Positions 18,135 to 29,014 of a stretch of 64,000 nucleotides of DNA are shown here, in pieces. Numbering within the stretch: position 1 is the stretch's first letter; the number at the start of each line of letters is the position of its first letter. This stretch comes from Novosphingobium sp. EMRT-2 (lineage in GTDB: Bacteria; Pseudomonadota; Alphaproteobacteria; Sphingomonadales; Sphingomonadaceae). The notes under the pieces are model-generated. The model did no database searches and was not told the DNA's origin. It saw nothing but the letters and a program-made list of their open reading frames with translations. The DNA lies in contig NZ_CP039695.1 of assembly GCF_005145025.1 (NCBI RefSeq), forward strand, positions 3,457,501-3,521,500, given 5' to 3'. Made by a program: the position numbers and the translations under genes.

Positions 18135-19130
18135 TTAAAGGGGCCGCGTCATCGCGATCAGGTCGCGGCGGGTGAAGCGCCGCGCCTCCGCGTCGGCATG
18201 GCAGTGGCGGGGCACGGGCAGCAGCGCCTGCGCGGCCGCCTTGCCGATCCACGCGATCTTGCGCCCCTTGCCAACCACCGTGCGGCTGTCCCACGCCTTC
18301 GCGCCGCGTCTCGCGACCTCCACGGCGATCTCGCCATAGATGCCCGCCGCCGCCAGGATTGCCCAGCGCTGGCGGGGGGCGAGCCTTGCCGCGCCGATCC
18401 GCGCCGAACAGCGGTGGGCCTGCGCCCGTTCGCACAGCCGCGCGGCCAGCCGGGCCATCGTCGCGCGGTAGGGTGGCTTCATCTGCTCACCCGGCGGAAT
18501 ATCGTGCTCCGCCAGCCATTCGGCGGGCAGGTAGCAGCGCGCCGCCGCGTCATCCTCGGCCAGATCGCGCGCGATGTTGGCAAGCTGGAAGGCCAGCCCC
18601 AGATCGCAGGCGCGATCGAGCGTATCCTCGTCGTCCGGCGCCACGCCCATGACCACCGCCATCATCACGCCCACCGCCCCGGCGACATGCCAGCAATAGC
18701 GCATGAGGTCTGCTTCGCTGCGGGGGTGCCAGTCGGCGGCATCGAGCGCGAAGCCGGCGATCACGTCTTCGGCCATCGCCGGTGTAAGGCCTGTTTCGCG
18801 CGCGACCACGCCCAGCGCGTCGAACGCCGGATCGCCGGTTGCCTCGCCCGCGAAAGCGCGCGCGGTCAGGGTGCGGATCTTGGCGAAGCTTTCCTCGCCG
18901 CCGTCTTGCGCGCCCAGCGTACCGCCATGGTCCTGCGCGTCGGCTATGTCATCGCACCGCCGGCACCAGGCGTAGAGCAGCCAGACCCGTTCGCGCGTGG
19001 CCGGATCGAACAGGCGGCTGGCGGCGGCAAAGCTTTTCGATCCGCGCACGATCGATTGCCGGGCGTGGGCGACGAGGGCGTCTCTCACGCCGCGGTCGTG
19101 AAAAGTTCCGGCCTCGCGACCTTCCGTCAC
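18135..19130 (-). CDS. crtB: Phytoene synthase
   Basis: Condenses two geranylgeranyl diphosphates to phytoene. The 331-aa protein carries the first Asp-rich motif DDIAD (60-64) and the second one in NIARDLAEDD (185-194) followed by CYLP. The trans-isoprenyl-synthase region YCWHVAGAVG is also present. The start is GTG 19130, overlapping the LOG stop as GTGA, making it the fourth gene of the crtY-crtI-LOG-crtB unit. Squalene synthase is less likely given the crtI and crtY neighbours. No crtE is present in the window. Confidence 0.93.
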   Translation of the reverse strand: MTEGREAGTFHDRGVRDALVAHARQSIVRGSKSFAAASRLFDPATRERVWLLYAWCRRCDDIADAQDHGGTLGAQDGGEESFAKIRTLTARAFAGEATGDPAFDALGVVARETGLTPAMAEDVIAGFALDAADWHPRSEADLMRYCWHVAGAVGVMMAVVMGVAPDDEDTLDRACDLGLAFQLANIARDLAEDDAAARCYLPAEWLAEHDIPPGEQMKPPYRATMARLAARLCERAQAHRCSARIGAARLAPRQRWAILAAAGIYGEIAVEVARRGAKAWDSRTVVGKGRKIAWIGKAAAQALLPVPRHCHADAEARRFTRRDLIAMTRPL

Positions 19131-19708
19131 AAATCGGCGGCTTTCATCGCGAAGATCGGGGTGTGCGGCACGTGCGCCGCCATCCGCGCCAGCAGCAGAT
19201 CGAGATCGGGCTCCGCGATGATGATGTCACGATGGGCTTCGCGGATGAAGCCCACGTCGATCATATGGCGGTTGAAGGCGATCAGATGGTCGTAGAACCC
19301 GAAGGCGTTGAGCAGCCCCACGGGCTTGGTGTGGTAGCCAAGCTGCGCCCAGCTTACCGCTTCCCACAGTTCATCCATCGTGCCCACCCCGCCGGGGATG
19401 GTCAGAAAGCCGTCCGAAAGGTCGGTGAACGCCTGCTTCCGCTGGTGCATGTTGGCGACGACGTGCAGTTCGGTGCAGTCGGTATTGGAAACCTCGGCGC
19501 TGACCAGCGCTTCGGGGATCACGCCGATCACTTCGCCGCCGGCCTCCAGCGCACCGCTTGCCACCGCGCCCATCAGGCCCAGCCTGCCGCCGCCATAGAC
19601 CAGCCCGATGCCGCGCCGGGCCAGCGTGGTGCCGACGTCGCGGGCAAGTTCGACGTACCGGGAATCGGCGGGCGAGGCGGAGCCGCAATAGACGGCAAGG
19701 CGTTTCAC
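19127..19708 (-). CDS. LOG-family nucleotide 5'-monophosphate phosphoribohydrolase
   Basis: 193-aa protein of the LOG (TIGR00730) family. The motif PGGVGTMDE is at 105-113, GGGRLGLMG at 39-47, and MHQRK at 87-91. Family members cleave the N-glycosidic bond of nucleoside monophosphates, including cytokinin riboside 5'-phosphates to active cytokinin. The start is GTG 19708. It overlaps crtI upstream and crtB downstream, each by a GTGA tetranucleotide, so it is locked into translation of the carotenoid genes. The reason for that linkage is unknown; the product does not act in carotenoid synthesis by any known reaction. Confidence 0.9.
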   Translation of the reverse strand: MKRLAVYCGSASPADSRYVELARDVGTTLARRGIGLVYGGGRLGLMGAVASGALEAGGEVIGVIPEALVSAEVSNTDCTELHVVANMHQRKQAFTDLSDGFLTIPGGVGTMDELWEAVSWAQLGYHTKPVGLLNAFGFYDHLIAFNRHMIDVGFIREAHRDIIIAEPDLDLLLARMAAHVPHTPIFAMKAADL

Positions 19709-21183
19709 TTCATATCCTCCAGCATGAGACGGGCGGTCGCCTTCGCGCTGCCGACAACGCCGGGAATGCCGGCGCCCGGATGCGTGCCCGCGCCGACCAG
19801 ATAGAAATTGGGAATCGCGTCATCGCGGTTGTGCGCGCGGAACCACGCGCTTTGCGTCAGCAGCGGCTCCAGGCTGAACGCGCTGCCCTGATAGGCGGAA
19901 AGATCGGTGGCGAAGTCGGTCGGGGCGTAGTGGAACTTGGTCCGGATGCGATCGTGGATGTCCGGGATCAGGCGGCGTCCGACTTCGTCGAGTATCCGCT
20001 TTTCCAGCACCGGCCCGATCTCGTTCCAGTCGACCGGCAGCTTGCCCATGTTGGCCACGGGCACCAGCGCGTAGAACGTGCTCATGCCTTCGGGCGCCAT
20101 CGACGGATCGGTCACGGTCGGGTGGTGCAGGTAGATCGAGAAATCCTGCGGCAGCACGCCGTGCTGGTAGATGTCGTCGAGCAATCCTTTGTAGCGCGGA
20201 CCGAACAGGATCATGTGGTGCGGAATGCCGGGCCAGGTGCCCTCCACCCCGAAATGCACCACGAACAGGCTGGGCGAGAACCGCTTGCGCGCCAGCGACC
20301 GGGCCTGCTGTTTCCCACGCGGATTGTCGGACAGAAGATCGCGGTAGGTGTGCATCAGATCGGCGTTGGAAGCGACCGCATCGAACGGGGCATGCCAGCC
20401 GCTGCGGGTCAGGACACCGGTGACCCTGCTGCCCAGCGTTTCCACGCGCGCTACGGGATCGCCCAGCCGCACTTCGCCGCCCAGCCGTTCGAAGTGGCGG
20501 ACCATGCCGGCGATCAGGCGGTTGGTGCCACCCCTGGCCCACCACACGCCCCCATCCTTTTCCAGCTTGTGGATCAGGGCATAGATCGCGCTGGTGTTCA
20601 TCGGGTTGCCACCGACGAGCAGGGTGTGGAAGCTGAATGCCTCGCGCAGCTTTTCACTTTCGACGAAGCTCGATACCATCGAATAGACCGACCGCCACGC
20701 CTGATAGCGTGCCAGCGCGGGGGCGGCCTTGATCATGCTGGAAAAGTCGAGGAACGGCACCGCGCCCAGCTTGACGTAGCCTTCCTCGAAGACGCCCGCC
20801 GAATAGCGCAGGAAATCCTCGTACCCCACGACGTCACCGGGTGAGATGCGCGCGATTTCGGCGCGCAGGTGGGCTTCGTCGTTCGAATAGTCGAATATCG
20901 TGCCATCCGGCCAGTTCAGCCGGTAGAACGGGGATACCGGCATCAGGTCCACGTCGTCGGCCAGGCGATGTCCGCTGAGGTTCCACAGCTCCTCAAGGCA
21001 CGGCGGATCGGTGATGACCGTCGGTCCGGCATCGAACGTGAAGCCATTGCGTTCCCAGTACCAGGCGCGCCCGCCCGGCTTGTCGCGTGCTTCGATGACG
21101 GTGGTCTGGATGCCGGCCGACTGCAGGCGGATGGCCAGCGCCAGTCCGCCAAAGCCGGCGCCGATGACACAGGCTCGTTTCAC
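19705..21183 (-). CDS. crtI: Phytoene desaturase
   Basis: FAD-dependent desaturase converting phytoene to lycopene, 492 aa. The N-terminal dinucleotide-binding motif is VIGAGFGGLALAIRLQ followed by GGRAWYW. The C-terminal CrtI signature is YLVGAGTHPGAGIPGV. The start is GTG 21183, overlapping the crtY stop (GTGA); upstream in-frame codons belong to crtY in another frame. It is the second gene of the carotenoid unit. Which number of desaturation steps it carries out cannot be read from sequence, although four-step lycopene formers are usual beside crtY. Confidence 0.95.
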   Translation of the reverse strand: MKRACVIGAGFGGLALAIRLQSAGIQTTVIEARDKPGGRAWYWERNGFTFDAGPTVITDPPCLEELWNLSGHRLADDVDLMPVSPFYRLNWPDGTIFDYSNDEAHLRAEIARISPGDVVGYEDFLRYSAGVFEEGYVKLGAVPFLDFSSMIKAAPALARYQAWRSVYSMVSSFVESEKLREAFSFHTLLVGGNPMNTSAIYALIHKLEKDGGVWWARGGTNRLIAGMVRHFERLGGEVRLGDPVARVETLGSRVTGVLTRSGWHAPFDAVASNADLMHTYRDLLSDNPRGKQQARSLARKRFSPSLFVVHFGVEGTWPGIPHHMILFGPRYKGLLDDIYQHGVLPQDFSIYLHHPTVTDPSMAPEGMSTFYALVPVANMGKLPVDWNEIGPVLEKRILDEVGRRLIPDIHDRIRTKFHYAPTDFATDLSAYQGSAFSLEPLLTQSAWFRAHNRDDAIPNFYLVGAGTHPGAGIPGVVGSAKATARLMLEDMK

Positions 21184-22391
21184 TTGCGCACTCCCGATGG
21201 CGATTGGCTGGAATGATGCAGCGGCTGGGGCCTGGCGCCCAGTCCGGTCAGCACGCCGATGGCCTTGCTGATCGCGACCGGAGGACGCCCCGCGAGAATG
21301 CGCATCTTGTCGAGCGGGGTCGACCGTCCGGCGTAGAACCGTTCGATCAGGCGCTGGTCCAGACCGTAGAAGCGTTGCAGCACGCGATAGCGGTCCCGTG
21401 GCTCCGCAGCGGCGAACAGCATGGAGGAGAGCGCCCGGTCGAACCGTCCGCGCTGCCAATGGCGTCTGGCCCATTCCTCGCTGAACACGGCAAGCGCCTG
21501 GCCCGAGAGATCGTCCTGCCGCGCCAGCGCCAGCGCGAAGCGCACGGCATCGGGGACCGAGTAGCTGGTGACCGCGTGGAACAGGCCGGCGCGGCTGCCG
21601 GCGCGGGCGATCTGCCCACCGGTCGCGCGCCAGAACCCGTCGAAATCGCCGCCGGCGACAACCGGCAGCACGCCGGTTTCCTCGTCGAGCACGGCTTCCA
21701 CGCGCCAGCCGCGCGCCAGCGCATAGGCTTCGATCCGGGCGTGGATGGCGGAGATGTCGAGATGGGGGCCGTCCGCATAGTAGGTGTCCTCGATGAACAC
21801 CTCGTCGGGCGCGAAGGGCAGGCAATAGAGGAAACGGTAGCCATCGATCTGCTCGACCGTGGCGTCCATGATGACGGGCCGCTCCAGCCCGTGCGGGGCT
21901 TTCAGTTTCAGCCGCTGGCCCACGAACTTCTGCCAGCCGCCGGTGAGGTGCCCGGCCAGCCGCACCCCGCGTGCGTCTATCACCGCACGAGCCTCAAGCC
22001 GGGTGCCGTCGGACAGCGTGACCGCCGTTTCGCTGCACGCCAGCGCGCGCCGGTTGCACAGGATTGCGTCTGCCGGCAGCGCGGCGCGCAGCGCGGCGTC
22101 CAGACGGGCCGATGTCATCGCGTAGTAGCTCGTATCGAGCTGGCGATCGTATTGCGGAAAGCGGACCGTGTATCCCGGCCACGCCGCTTCGACGAGCGGC
22201 GCCAGCAGCTCGCGCCCGGCCTTGCCCACGTCGCTGCCGAAGAATGACCAAAGATGGTGGCCGCCCAGCGTTTCGCCCTGTTCGACCAGGCACAAAGACA
22301 GGTCCGGCCGAGCGCGCGCGAAGGCAAGCGCCGCCAGACCGCCCGCAAGGCCGCCGCCAAGAATAACGATGTCGCAAGTTCGCGAACTCAT
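21180..22391 (-). CDS. crtY: Lycopene beta-cyclase
   Basis: 403-aa flavoprotein-fold cyclase that forms beta-ionone rings on lycopene. The N-terminal nucleotide-binding motif is ILGGGLAGGLAA (10-21). The conserved internal blocks WPGYTVRFP, FLYCLPF, FIEDTYY and RRHWQRGRFDRALSSMLF are present, as expected for CrtY. ATG 22391 follows AGGTGA. It is the first gene of crtY-crtI-LOG-crtB, so the carotenoid promoter should lie in the 91 bases between it and the divergent DUF2585 gene. Products should be beta-carotene or derivatives; modifying genes such as crtZ or crtG are not in the window. Confidence 0.94.
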   Translation of the reverse strand: MSSRTCDIVILGGGLAGGLAALAFARARPDLSLCLVEQGETLGGHHLWSFFGSDVGKAGRELLAPLVEAAWPGYTVRFPQYDRQLDTSYYAMTSARLDAALRAALPADAILCNRRALACSETAVTLSDGTRLEARAVIDARGVRLAGHLTGGWQKFVGQRLKLKAPHGLERPVIMDATVEQIDGYRFLYCLPFAPDEVFIEDTYYADGPHLDISAIHARIEAYALARGWRVEAVLDEETGVLPVVAGGDFDGFWRATGGQIARAGSRAGLFHAVTSYSVPDAVRFALALARQDDLSGQALAVFSEEWARRHWQRGRFDRALSSMLFAAAEPRDRYRVLQRFYGLDQRLIERFYAGRSTPLDKMRILAGRPPVAISKAIGVLTGLGARPQPLHHSSQSPSGVRK

Positions 22392-22482
22392 CCCGATTCA
22401 CCTAGGCGTTCGACCGGAACGGCGCAACTGCACCATGGGGCCTATCAAGGGTTTGGCAATTCCGTGAGGCTAAGGGGTAGCG

Positions 22483-23091
22483 ATGAAGGCCGATTTTGCA
22501 TCCCCTCTGCCGCTGACGCCCGACCGGGCAAGGACCGTCGTGGCGCTGCTTATCGCGGCGCTGATCGTCGGCATCCTGCTGGGGGAAGGGCGGCCGCCGA
22601 TCTGCCCGTGCGGCGTGGTGCGCCTGTGGCAGGGCGTGGTGGAATCGCCCGAAAACAGCCAGCAGGTTTCGGACTGGTACAGCTTCAGCCATCTTATCCA
22701 CGGAATGCTGCTCTATGGCGCGGCGCGGCTGCTGTGGCGCGTGCCCGCGCTGGCACGGCGGGTTTCGTCGCGCTGGGCCTTGCCATTCGCCGTGCTGATC
22801 GAGGGATCGTGGGAACTGCTTGAAAACTCGCCGATCATCATCGATCGCTACCGGTCGGTTACGGTATCGTGGGGCTATTCCGGCGACAGCGTGCTCAATT
22901 CGGCAAGCGACATCGGTTTCATGACCCTCGGCTTTCTTGTCGCCTCGCGTCTGCCGGCACGGGCCACCATCGCGCTGGCGATCGCGTTCGAACTGTTCAC
23001 GCTGGCAATGATCCGCGACAACCTGACGCTCAACGTGCTGATGCTGGCGTGGCCGATCGAGGCGATTCGCCACTGGCAGGCCGCTGCCTGA
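22483..23091 (+). CDS. DUF2585/UPF0314 integral membrane protein
   Basis: 202-aa membrane protein with about five hydrophobic segments. The family signature is clear: CGVVRLWQGVV, ENSQQVSDWYSFSH, IEGSWELLENSPIIIDRYR, GDSVLNSASDI and RDNLTLNVLML. The family is widespread in alphaproteobacteria and has no assigned function. The several invariant charged residues within or next to membrane segments suggest an enzyme or transporter rather than a simple anchor. It is transcribed away from crtY, sharing a 91-base promoter region, and is followed by a strong GC hairpin. Confidence 0.85.
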   Translation: MKADFASPLPLTPDRARTVVALLIAALIVGILLGEGRPPICPCGVVRLWQGVVESPENSQQVSDWYSFSHLIHGMLLYGAARLLWRVPALARRVSSRWALPFAVLIEGSWELLENSPIIIDRYRSVTVSWGYSGDSVLNSASDIGFMTLGFLVASRLPARATIALAIAFELFTLAMIRDNLTLNVLMLAWPIEAIRHWQAAA

Positions 23092-23139
23092 CCGCATTCC
23101 GGCCGGTTTTGGAATTTTTCCGGGTGACCGGAAAGATTT

Positions 23140-23176
23140 CCGGGGGCGGGATGAAGGGTGGTCTGCCCGCCCCCGG
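23140..23176 (+). terminator. GC-rich hairpin after the DUF2585 gene
   Basis: Perfect 11-bp inverted repeat (CCGGGGGCGGG at 23140-23150, CCCGCCCCCGG at 23166-23176) with a 15-base loop, 48 bases after the stop codon. There is no U-run, as is common in GC-rich alphaproteobacteria. A second smaller G-rich repeat follows at about 23177-23213. The gap 23092-23475 holds no gene: it contains this hairpin, an FNR-like box and repeated GCCGGC tracts (23433-23460). Confidence 0.6.
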
Positions 23177-23379
23177 AGCGGGAGCGGGTCCGGGGGGGCC
23201 GCTCCCAAGGCTGGAAATTCGAGAGATCAAATTCCGCTACGGCATCGGACCGTCCTTGCGTCGGTTCGGTCTACCGTTGCGAGCGGTTCTTGCACGGCTG
23301 CACATGACGCAGGATGATCCGGCGCATGAACGTTCGTTAATTCTTGGGCCGATCGTGCGCGGCGCGTGACGCGATGTTC

Positions 23380-23393
23380 TTGATCCCAGTCAA
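23380..23393. promoter_or_regulatory. FNR/Anr-like box upstream of the flavin monooxygenase
   Basis: TTGATCCCAGTCAA matches the FNR/CRP-family consensus TTGAT-N4-ATCAA at nine of ten positions. It lies 82 bases upstream of the monooxygenase start, a normal operator or activator distance. By family knowledge this suggests oxygen-dependent control; no FNR gene is in the window. Confidence 0.5.
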
Positions 23394-23475
23394 TGCGCAA
23401 GGCACTCTTCTGCCGAAGCAAGGCAGGTGAACCGGCAAAAGCCGGCATCCATAAGCCGGCTCATGGAGAGGTATG

Positions 23476-25002
23476 ATGGCTCAGGAAGCGAAGACGGATC
23501 ACGTTGACGTGCTGATTGTCGGCGCCGGCATTTCCGGCATCGGATCGGCCTATCACTTGCAGGACCAGTGCCCCGGCAAGAGCTATGTCGTGATCGAGGC
23601 GAAGGATACGTTCGGCGGGACGTGGGAAACCCACAAGTACCCCGGCGTCCGTTCGGACTCCGATCTCTACACCTTCGGGTACCGCTTCAAGCCCTGGATC
23701 GGCGCGCCGATCGCCAGCGCCGATGAAATCCTCAAGTACATGGGCGAGGTGATCGACGAGAACGGCATCGGCGAACACATCCGCTATGGCCACCGCATCA
23801 CCGGCTGCCACTGGTCCAGCGCGGACAACCTGTGGACGGTGGAAGCCACGCGCAAGGCGGACGGGGCGAAGGTGACCTTCACCGCCAATTTCCTGTGGAT
23901 GTGCCAGGGCTATTACGATCACGAGAAGCCCTATGTGCCCGACTGGACCGGCCTTTCGGACTACAAGGGCACGTTCATCCACGCCCAGTTGTGGGACCCG
24001 GCGATCGACGTCAAGGGCAAGCGGGTGCTGGTGATCGGCTCGGGCGCGACCGCCGCCACGGTCGTTCCGGCGTTTTGCGATGCCGGCGCGCAGGTGACGA
24101 TGCTCCAGCGTTCGCCGACCTATTTCTTCTGCCACCCCAACCAGAACGAACTGGCCGATCGTCTGCGCCAGATCGGCATCGACGAACCGACCATCCACCG
24201 TGTCGTGCGCGCGCAGGTCATGCACGATCAGGACGTGCTGACGAAGCGCTGCCAGACCGAACCGGACGTGGTGTTCGAGGAGCTGAAGGCGCTGGTGCGC
24301 GCCTATGCAGGTGAAGACTTCACGTTCGAGCCGCATTTCACCCCCAAGTATCGCGTGTGGCAGCAGCGCCTAGCCTTCTGTCCCGATGGCGACCTGTTCC
24401 AGCATGCTGCGGCCGGTCATGTGCGGGTGGTGACCGACACGATCGACCGCTTCACCGAAAAGGGCGTGCGGACGGCCTCGGGCGAGGAACTGGAGGCCGA
24501 TATTGTGGTCGCCTGCACCGGCTTCCGCCTGTCCGTGATGGGCGACATTCCCTTCGCCGTCGATGGCAAGGCGGTCAACTGGCACGATACAGTCAACTAT
24601 CGCGGCATGATGTTCACCGGCGTTCCCAACCTCGTCTGGGTCATGGGCTATTTCAGGGCGAGCTGGACGCTGCGTGTCGACATGCTGGGCGATTTCGTGT
24701 GCAAGCTGCTCAACCACATGGATGCGCGCGGTGCGAAGCGGATCGACGTGGCGCTACGGCCCGAGGACGAGGGGATGGAGCTTGGGCCGTGGATCGAGCG
24801 CGACAACTTCAATCCCGGCTATCTCATGCGCGGACTGGATGAGTTGCCGCGCGGAGGCGACAAGCCGGAATGGCGGCACAATCAGGACTATTGGGCCGAA
24901 CGCGTGGAAATCCCGGCGATCGATCTGGAAGGCACGGAATTCGTCTATGATGGCGTGAAACGGACGGCCTCGGCGAAAGCGGAGGAACCGGTCGCGGCCT
25001 GA
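23476..25002 (+). CDS. Flavin-containing monooxygenase, Baeyer-Villiger type
   Basis: 508-aa class B flavoprotein monooxygenase (FAD, NADPH, O2). The FAD motif GAGISG is near residues 15-20. The BVMO-like fingerprint reads YKGTFIHAQLWDP, a variant of FxGxxxHxxxWP with Asp before the Pro. The NADPH Rossmann motif is VIGSGATAAT, and ACTGF is present near residue 350. It should oxidise ketones or similar lipophilic substrates; the substrate is unknown. Of two adjacent ATGs (23473, 23476) the second is better spaced from GGAGAG. A separate transcript from thiC is likely because a riboswitch intervenes. Confidence 0.85.
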   Translation: MAQEAKTDHVDVLIVGAGISGIGSAYHLQDQCPGKSYVVIEAKDTFGGTWETHKYPGVRSDSDLYTFGYRFKPWIGAPIASADEILKYMGEVIDENGIGEHIRYGHRITGCHWSSADNLWTVEATRKADGAKVTFTANFLWMCQGYYDHEKPYVPDWTGLSDYKGTFIHAQLWDPAIDVKGKRVLVIGSGATAATVVPAFCDAGAQVTMLQRSPTYFFCHPNQNELADRLRQIGIDEPTIHRVVRAQVMHDQDVLTKRCQTEPDVVFEELKALVRAYAGEDFTFEPHFTPKYRVWQQRLAFCPDGDLFQHAAAGHVRVVTDTIDRFTEKGVRTASGEELEADIVVACTGFRLSVMGDIPFAVDGKAVNWHDTVNYRGMMFTGVPNLVWVMGYFRASWTLRVDMLGDFVCKLLNHMDARGAKRIDVALRPEDEGMELGPWIERDNFNPGYLMRGLDELPRGGDKPEWRHNQDYWAERVEIPAIDLEGTEFVYDGVKRTASAKAEEPVAA

Positions 25003-25106
25003 TCGCGCGGCTTCCCGTCGTATTTGACCGTCCGCTTGCCGTTGCGGCGGCGCATCCGGCGTTCCTTGGCTGGACGCGCCGCCGCAATGCGCCTAATGCT
25101 GGCTCA

Positions 25107-27111
<2,005 letters not shown>

Positions 27112-27187
27112 GCGGCGGTTCCGTACAATCGGCCGCGCCCATTTCCTGTTAGGCTTCCTGTCCTGATGGATGGGGAGCCTGACAGCC

Positions 27188-28141
27188 ATGTTTCACGGGA
27201 ATGTAAGCCTTGAAATCGCGCAAGGGCTGCAACTGCTCAAGAAGCGGATCGACGCCGCGCGCATACCGCCCTCGAAGCTTGACGAGACGCTGAACATCGC
27301 CACCTGGAACGTCCGCGAATTCGGGAAGAAGCGGCGTAGCGAGGCGGCGATCCATTATATCGCGGAAATCATAGGCCAGTTCGATCTGGTCGGGCTGGTC
27401 GAACTGCGTGACGACCTGACCGATCTCCATCGGGTGCTTTGCATCCTCGGGCCTTATTGGGATGCGGTCTATTCCGATGCGGTTCTCGATGCGGGCGGCA
27501 ATCGCGAACGGATCTGCTATCTGTTCGACAGCCGGACGGTACGTTTCAACGGCATGGCGTGCGAGGCCAGCCCCCCGCGCAAGAAGCGCGGGACCGAATA
27601 CATTGCCGAGGATTCCTGGTGGCGATCGCCCTATGTGGCCGCGTTCAAGGCCGGAAACTTCGATTTCCTGGCCTTCACCACGCATGTCCGCTGGGGTGAT
27701 AGCGACGCAGCGCGGCTGAAGGAAATCCAGGGCCTTGCCGATTGGGTGAAAGCCAAGGCTGCCGAAAAGCACGCCGAGGACAAGGACATCATCGTGATGG
27801 GGGATTTCAACATTCCCAGCCGCCAGGACCCGATGTTCGCGGCGATCACGTCGGGCGGGCTGAAACTGCCCACGGCCCTGCTCGATGACAGCTTCGGCAC
27901 CAATCTCGCGCGTGACAAGCGCTATGACCAGATCCTGCACATGCCGCGCTTCGAGGACAATTTCACCAACGCGGGCGGCGTGGTTGATTTCTACGCCAGC
28001 GATCACAAGCCGCTGTTTCCCGATATCGACAAGCAGGCCTTCACCTACCAGATGTCCGATCACCTGCCGCTGTGGATACAGATCAATACCGATATCGACG
28101 GCATGTTACTGGAGCAGATCATTCAGCGGAAATCGCGTTGA
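27188..28141 (+). CDS. Endonuclease/exonuclease/phosphatase (EEP) fold hydrolase
   Basis: 317-aa Mg2+-dependent phosphoesterase-type protein without a signal peptide. EEP motifs appear in order: ATWNVREFG (metal/catalytic Asn), GLVELRDD (Glu), VMGDFNIPS (Asp-Asn pair) and SDHLPLWI (catalytic His). The substrate (nucleic acid, phosphoinositide-like or other) is unknown. The start at ATG 27188 is favoured because GGGGAG lies ten bases upstream; an ATG at 27170 overlaps that site. It is 76 bases after thiC and 97 bases before the secreted-protein cassette, all in the same direction. Confidence 0.8.
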   Translation: MFHGNVSLEIAQGLQLLKKRIDAARIPPSKLDETLNIATWNVREFGKKRRSEAAIHYIAEIIGQFDLVGLVELRDDLTDLHRVLCILGPYWDAVYSDAVLDAGGNRERICYLFDSRTVRFNGMACEASPPRKKRGTEYIAEDSWWRSPYVAAFKAGNFDFLAFTTHVRWGDSDAARLKEIQGLADWVKAKAAEKHAEDKDIIVMGDFNIPSRQDPMFAAITSGGLKLPTALLDDSFGTNLARDKRYDQILHMPRFEDNFTNAGGVVDFYASDHKPLFPDIDKQAFTYQMSDHLPLWIQINTDIDGMLLEQIIQRKSR

Positions 28142-28238
28142 CGGCGCTTCGGCCGCTTGTCCGAAGCGCCCGAAAGCGATTGCCATCCACGGCGCTTTGA
28201 CTACTCTTCCAGGCTCGGGGATTTGTCATGGGGGCAAG

Positions 28239-29012
28239 GTGATCTTTCTTCGACGTTTGCAATGGCGCGGTGTCGCAGCGTTCGTTTGTGCGCCCGCGCT
28301 GGCGCTCATTTTGCCATCGCCGGCGGCGCACGCGTGCCCGCGATCGGATGCCTTGGCGCCCAAGAATGCAAAAACGCAGTACCGGCAGCGGGAAGATCGC
28401 TGCGAAGGGATCTACGCCACGCCGGTATCGACCACGTCGCGTCCCCGCATTGTCGGCTTTCACCGGAAAGCGTTTCCCGGCGTCGCGTTCTCGACCATAC
28501 CGTCCACCTCGCTCAGCCTTCTCGTTGGATCGCAATCGCGTCCGGTGAGCATCAGGGCCATATCGCTGCGGCCGCGGACCTATTACGCAATGGATACGGA
28601 CCTTGCGGCGGGGCGGTCCGGCTATTCCTGGAAAACGTCCATACTGTCGTCGCCGGAACTGGCGTTGCGCGCCAATGAACTGGGCGTGCTGGCCTGCGAC
28701 AACATGTGCCTTCCGCAGGCCACGACTTCGTATTTCCCCGTCGAGCTTGCGATCCCCGCCTCGCCCGCGCAGGCGGTGGGATATGTGCTGATCTTCCAGT
28801 CGGATGTCAGCATAGAACGCGCGGCGGTCACGCTACAGGATGCGAGCGGCGCCACCGTGCTGCAGCGCCAGCTTAACGGCCGTTACGTGGGGTCATGGCC
28901 GATAACGGCCGCGATCGGGCAGCCGCGTGCGGGTACCTATCGGGTCAGGCTGACGGCCGAGGCAAGCGACGGCACCCGCCTCAACGCCGCTTATTCGATC
29001 GTGATTCCCTGA
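28239..29012 (+). CDS. Secreted protein of unknown function
   Basis: 257-aa exported protein. The N-terminus is RLQWRGVAAF... with a hydrophobic core and an Ala-rich cleavage site ending AAHA before CPRSD. The mature part is about 225 residues with four cysteines and a C-terminal third rich in beta-strand pattern (GYVLIFQ, AAVTLQDASG, GTYRVRLTAEA), resembling an immunoglobulin-like fold. I do not recognise a family. The start is taken as GTG 28239, close behind a run of five G; it is uncertain. The stop TGA 29010-29012 is two bases from the next ATG, so it is coupled to the bitopic membrane protein. Confidence 0.6.
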   Translation: MIFLRRLQWRGVAAFVCAPALALILPSPAAHACPRSDALAPKNAKTQYRQREDRCEGIYATPVSTTSRPRIVGFHRKAFPGVAFSTIPSTSLSLLVGSQSRPVSIRAISLRPRTYYAMDTDLAAGRSGYSWKTSILSSPELALRANELGVLACDNMCLPQATTSYFPVELAIPASPAQAVGYVLIFQSDVSIERAAVTLQDASGATVLQRQLNGRYVGSWPITAAIGQPRAGTYRVRLTAEASDGTRLNAAYSIVIP

Positions 29013-29014
29013 GG

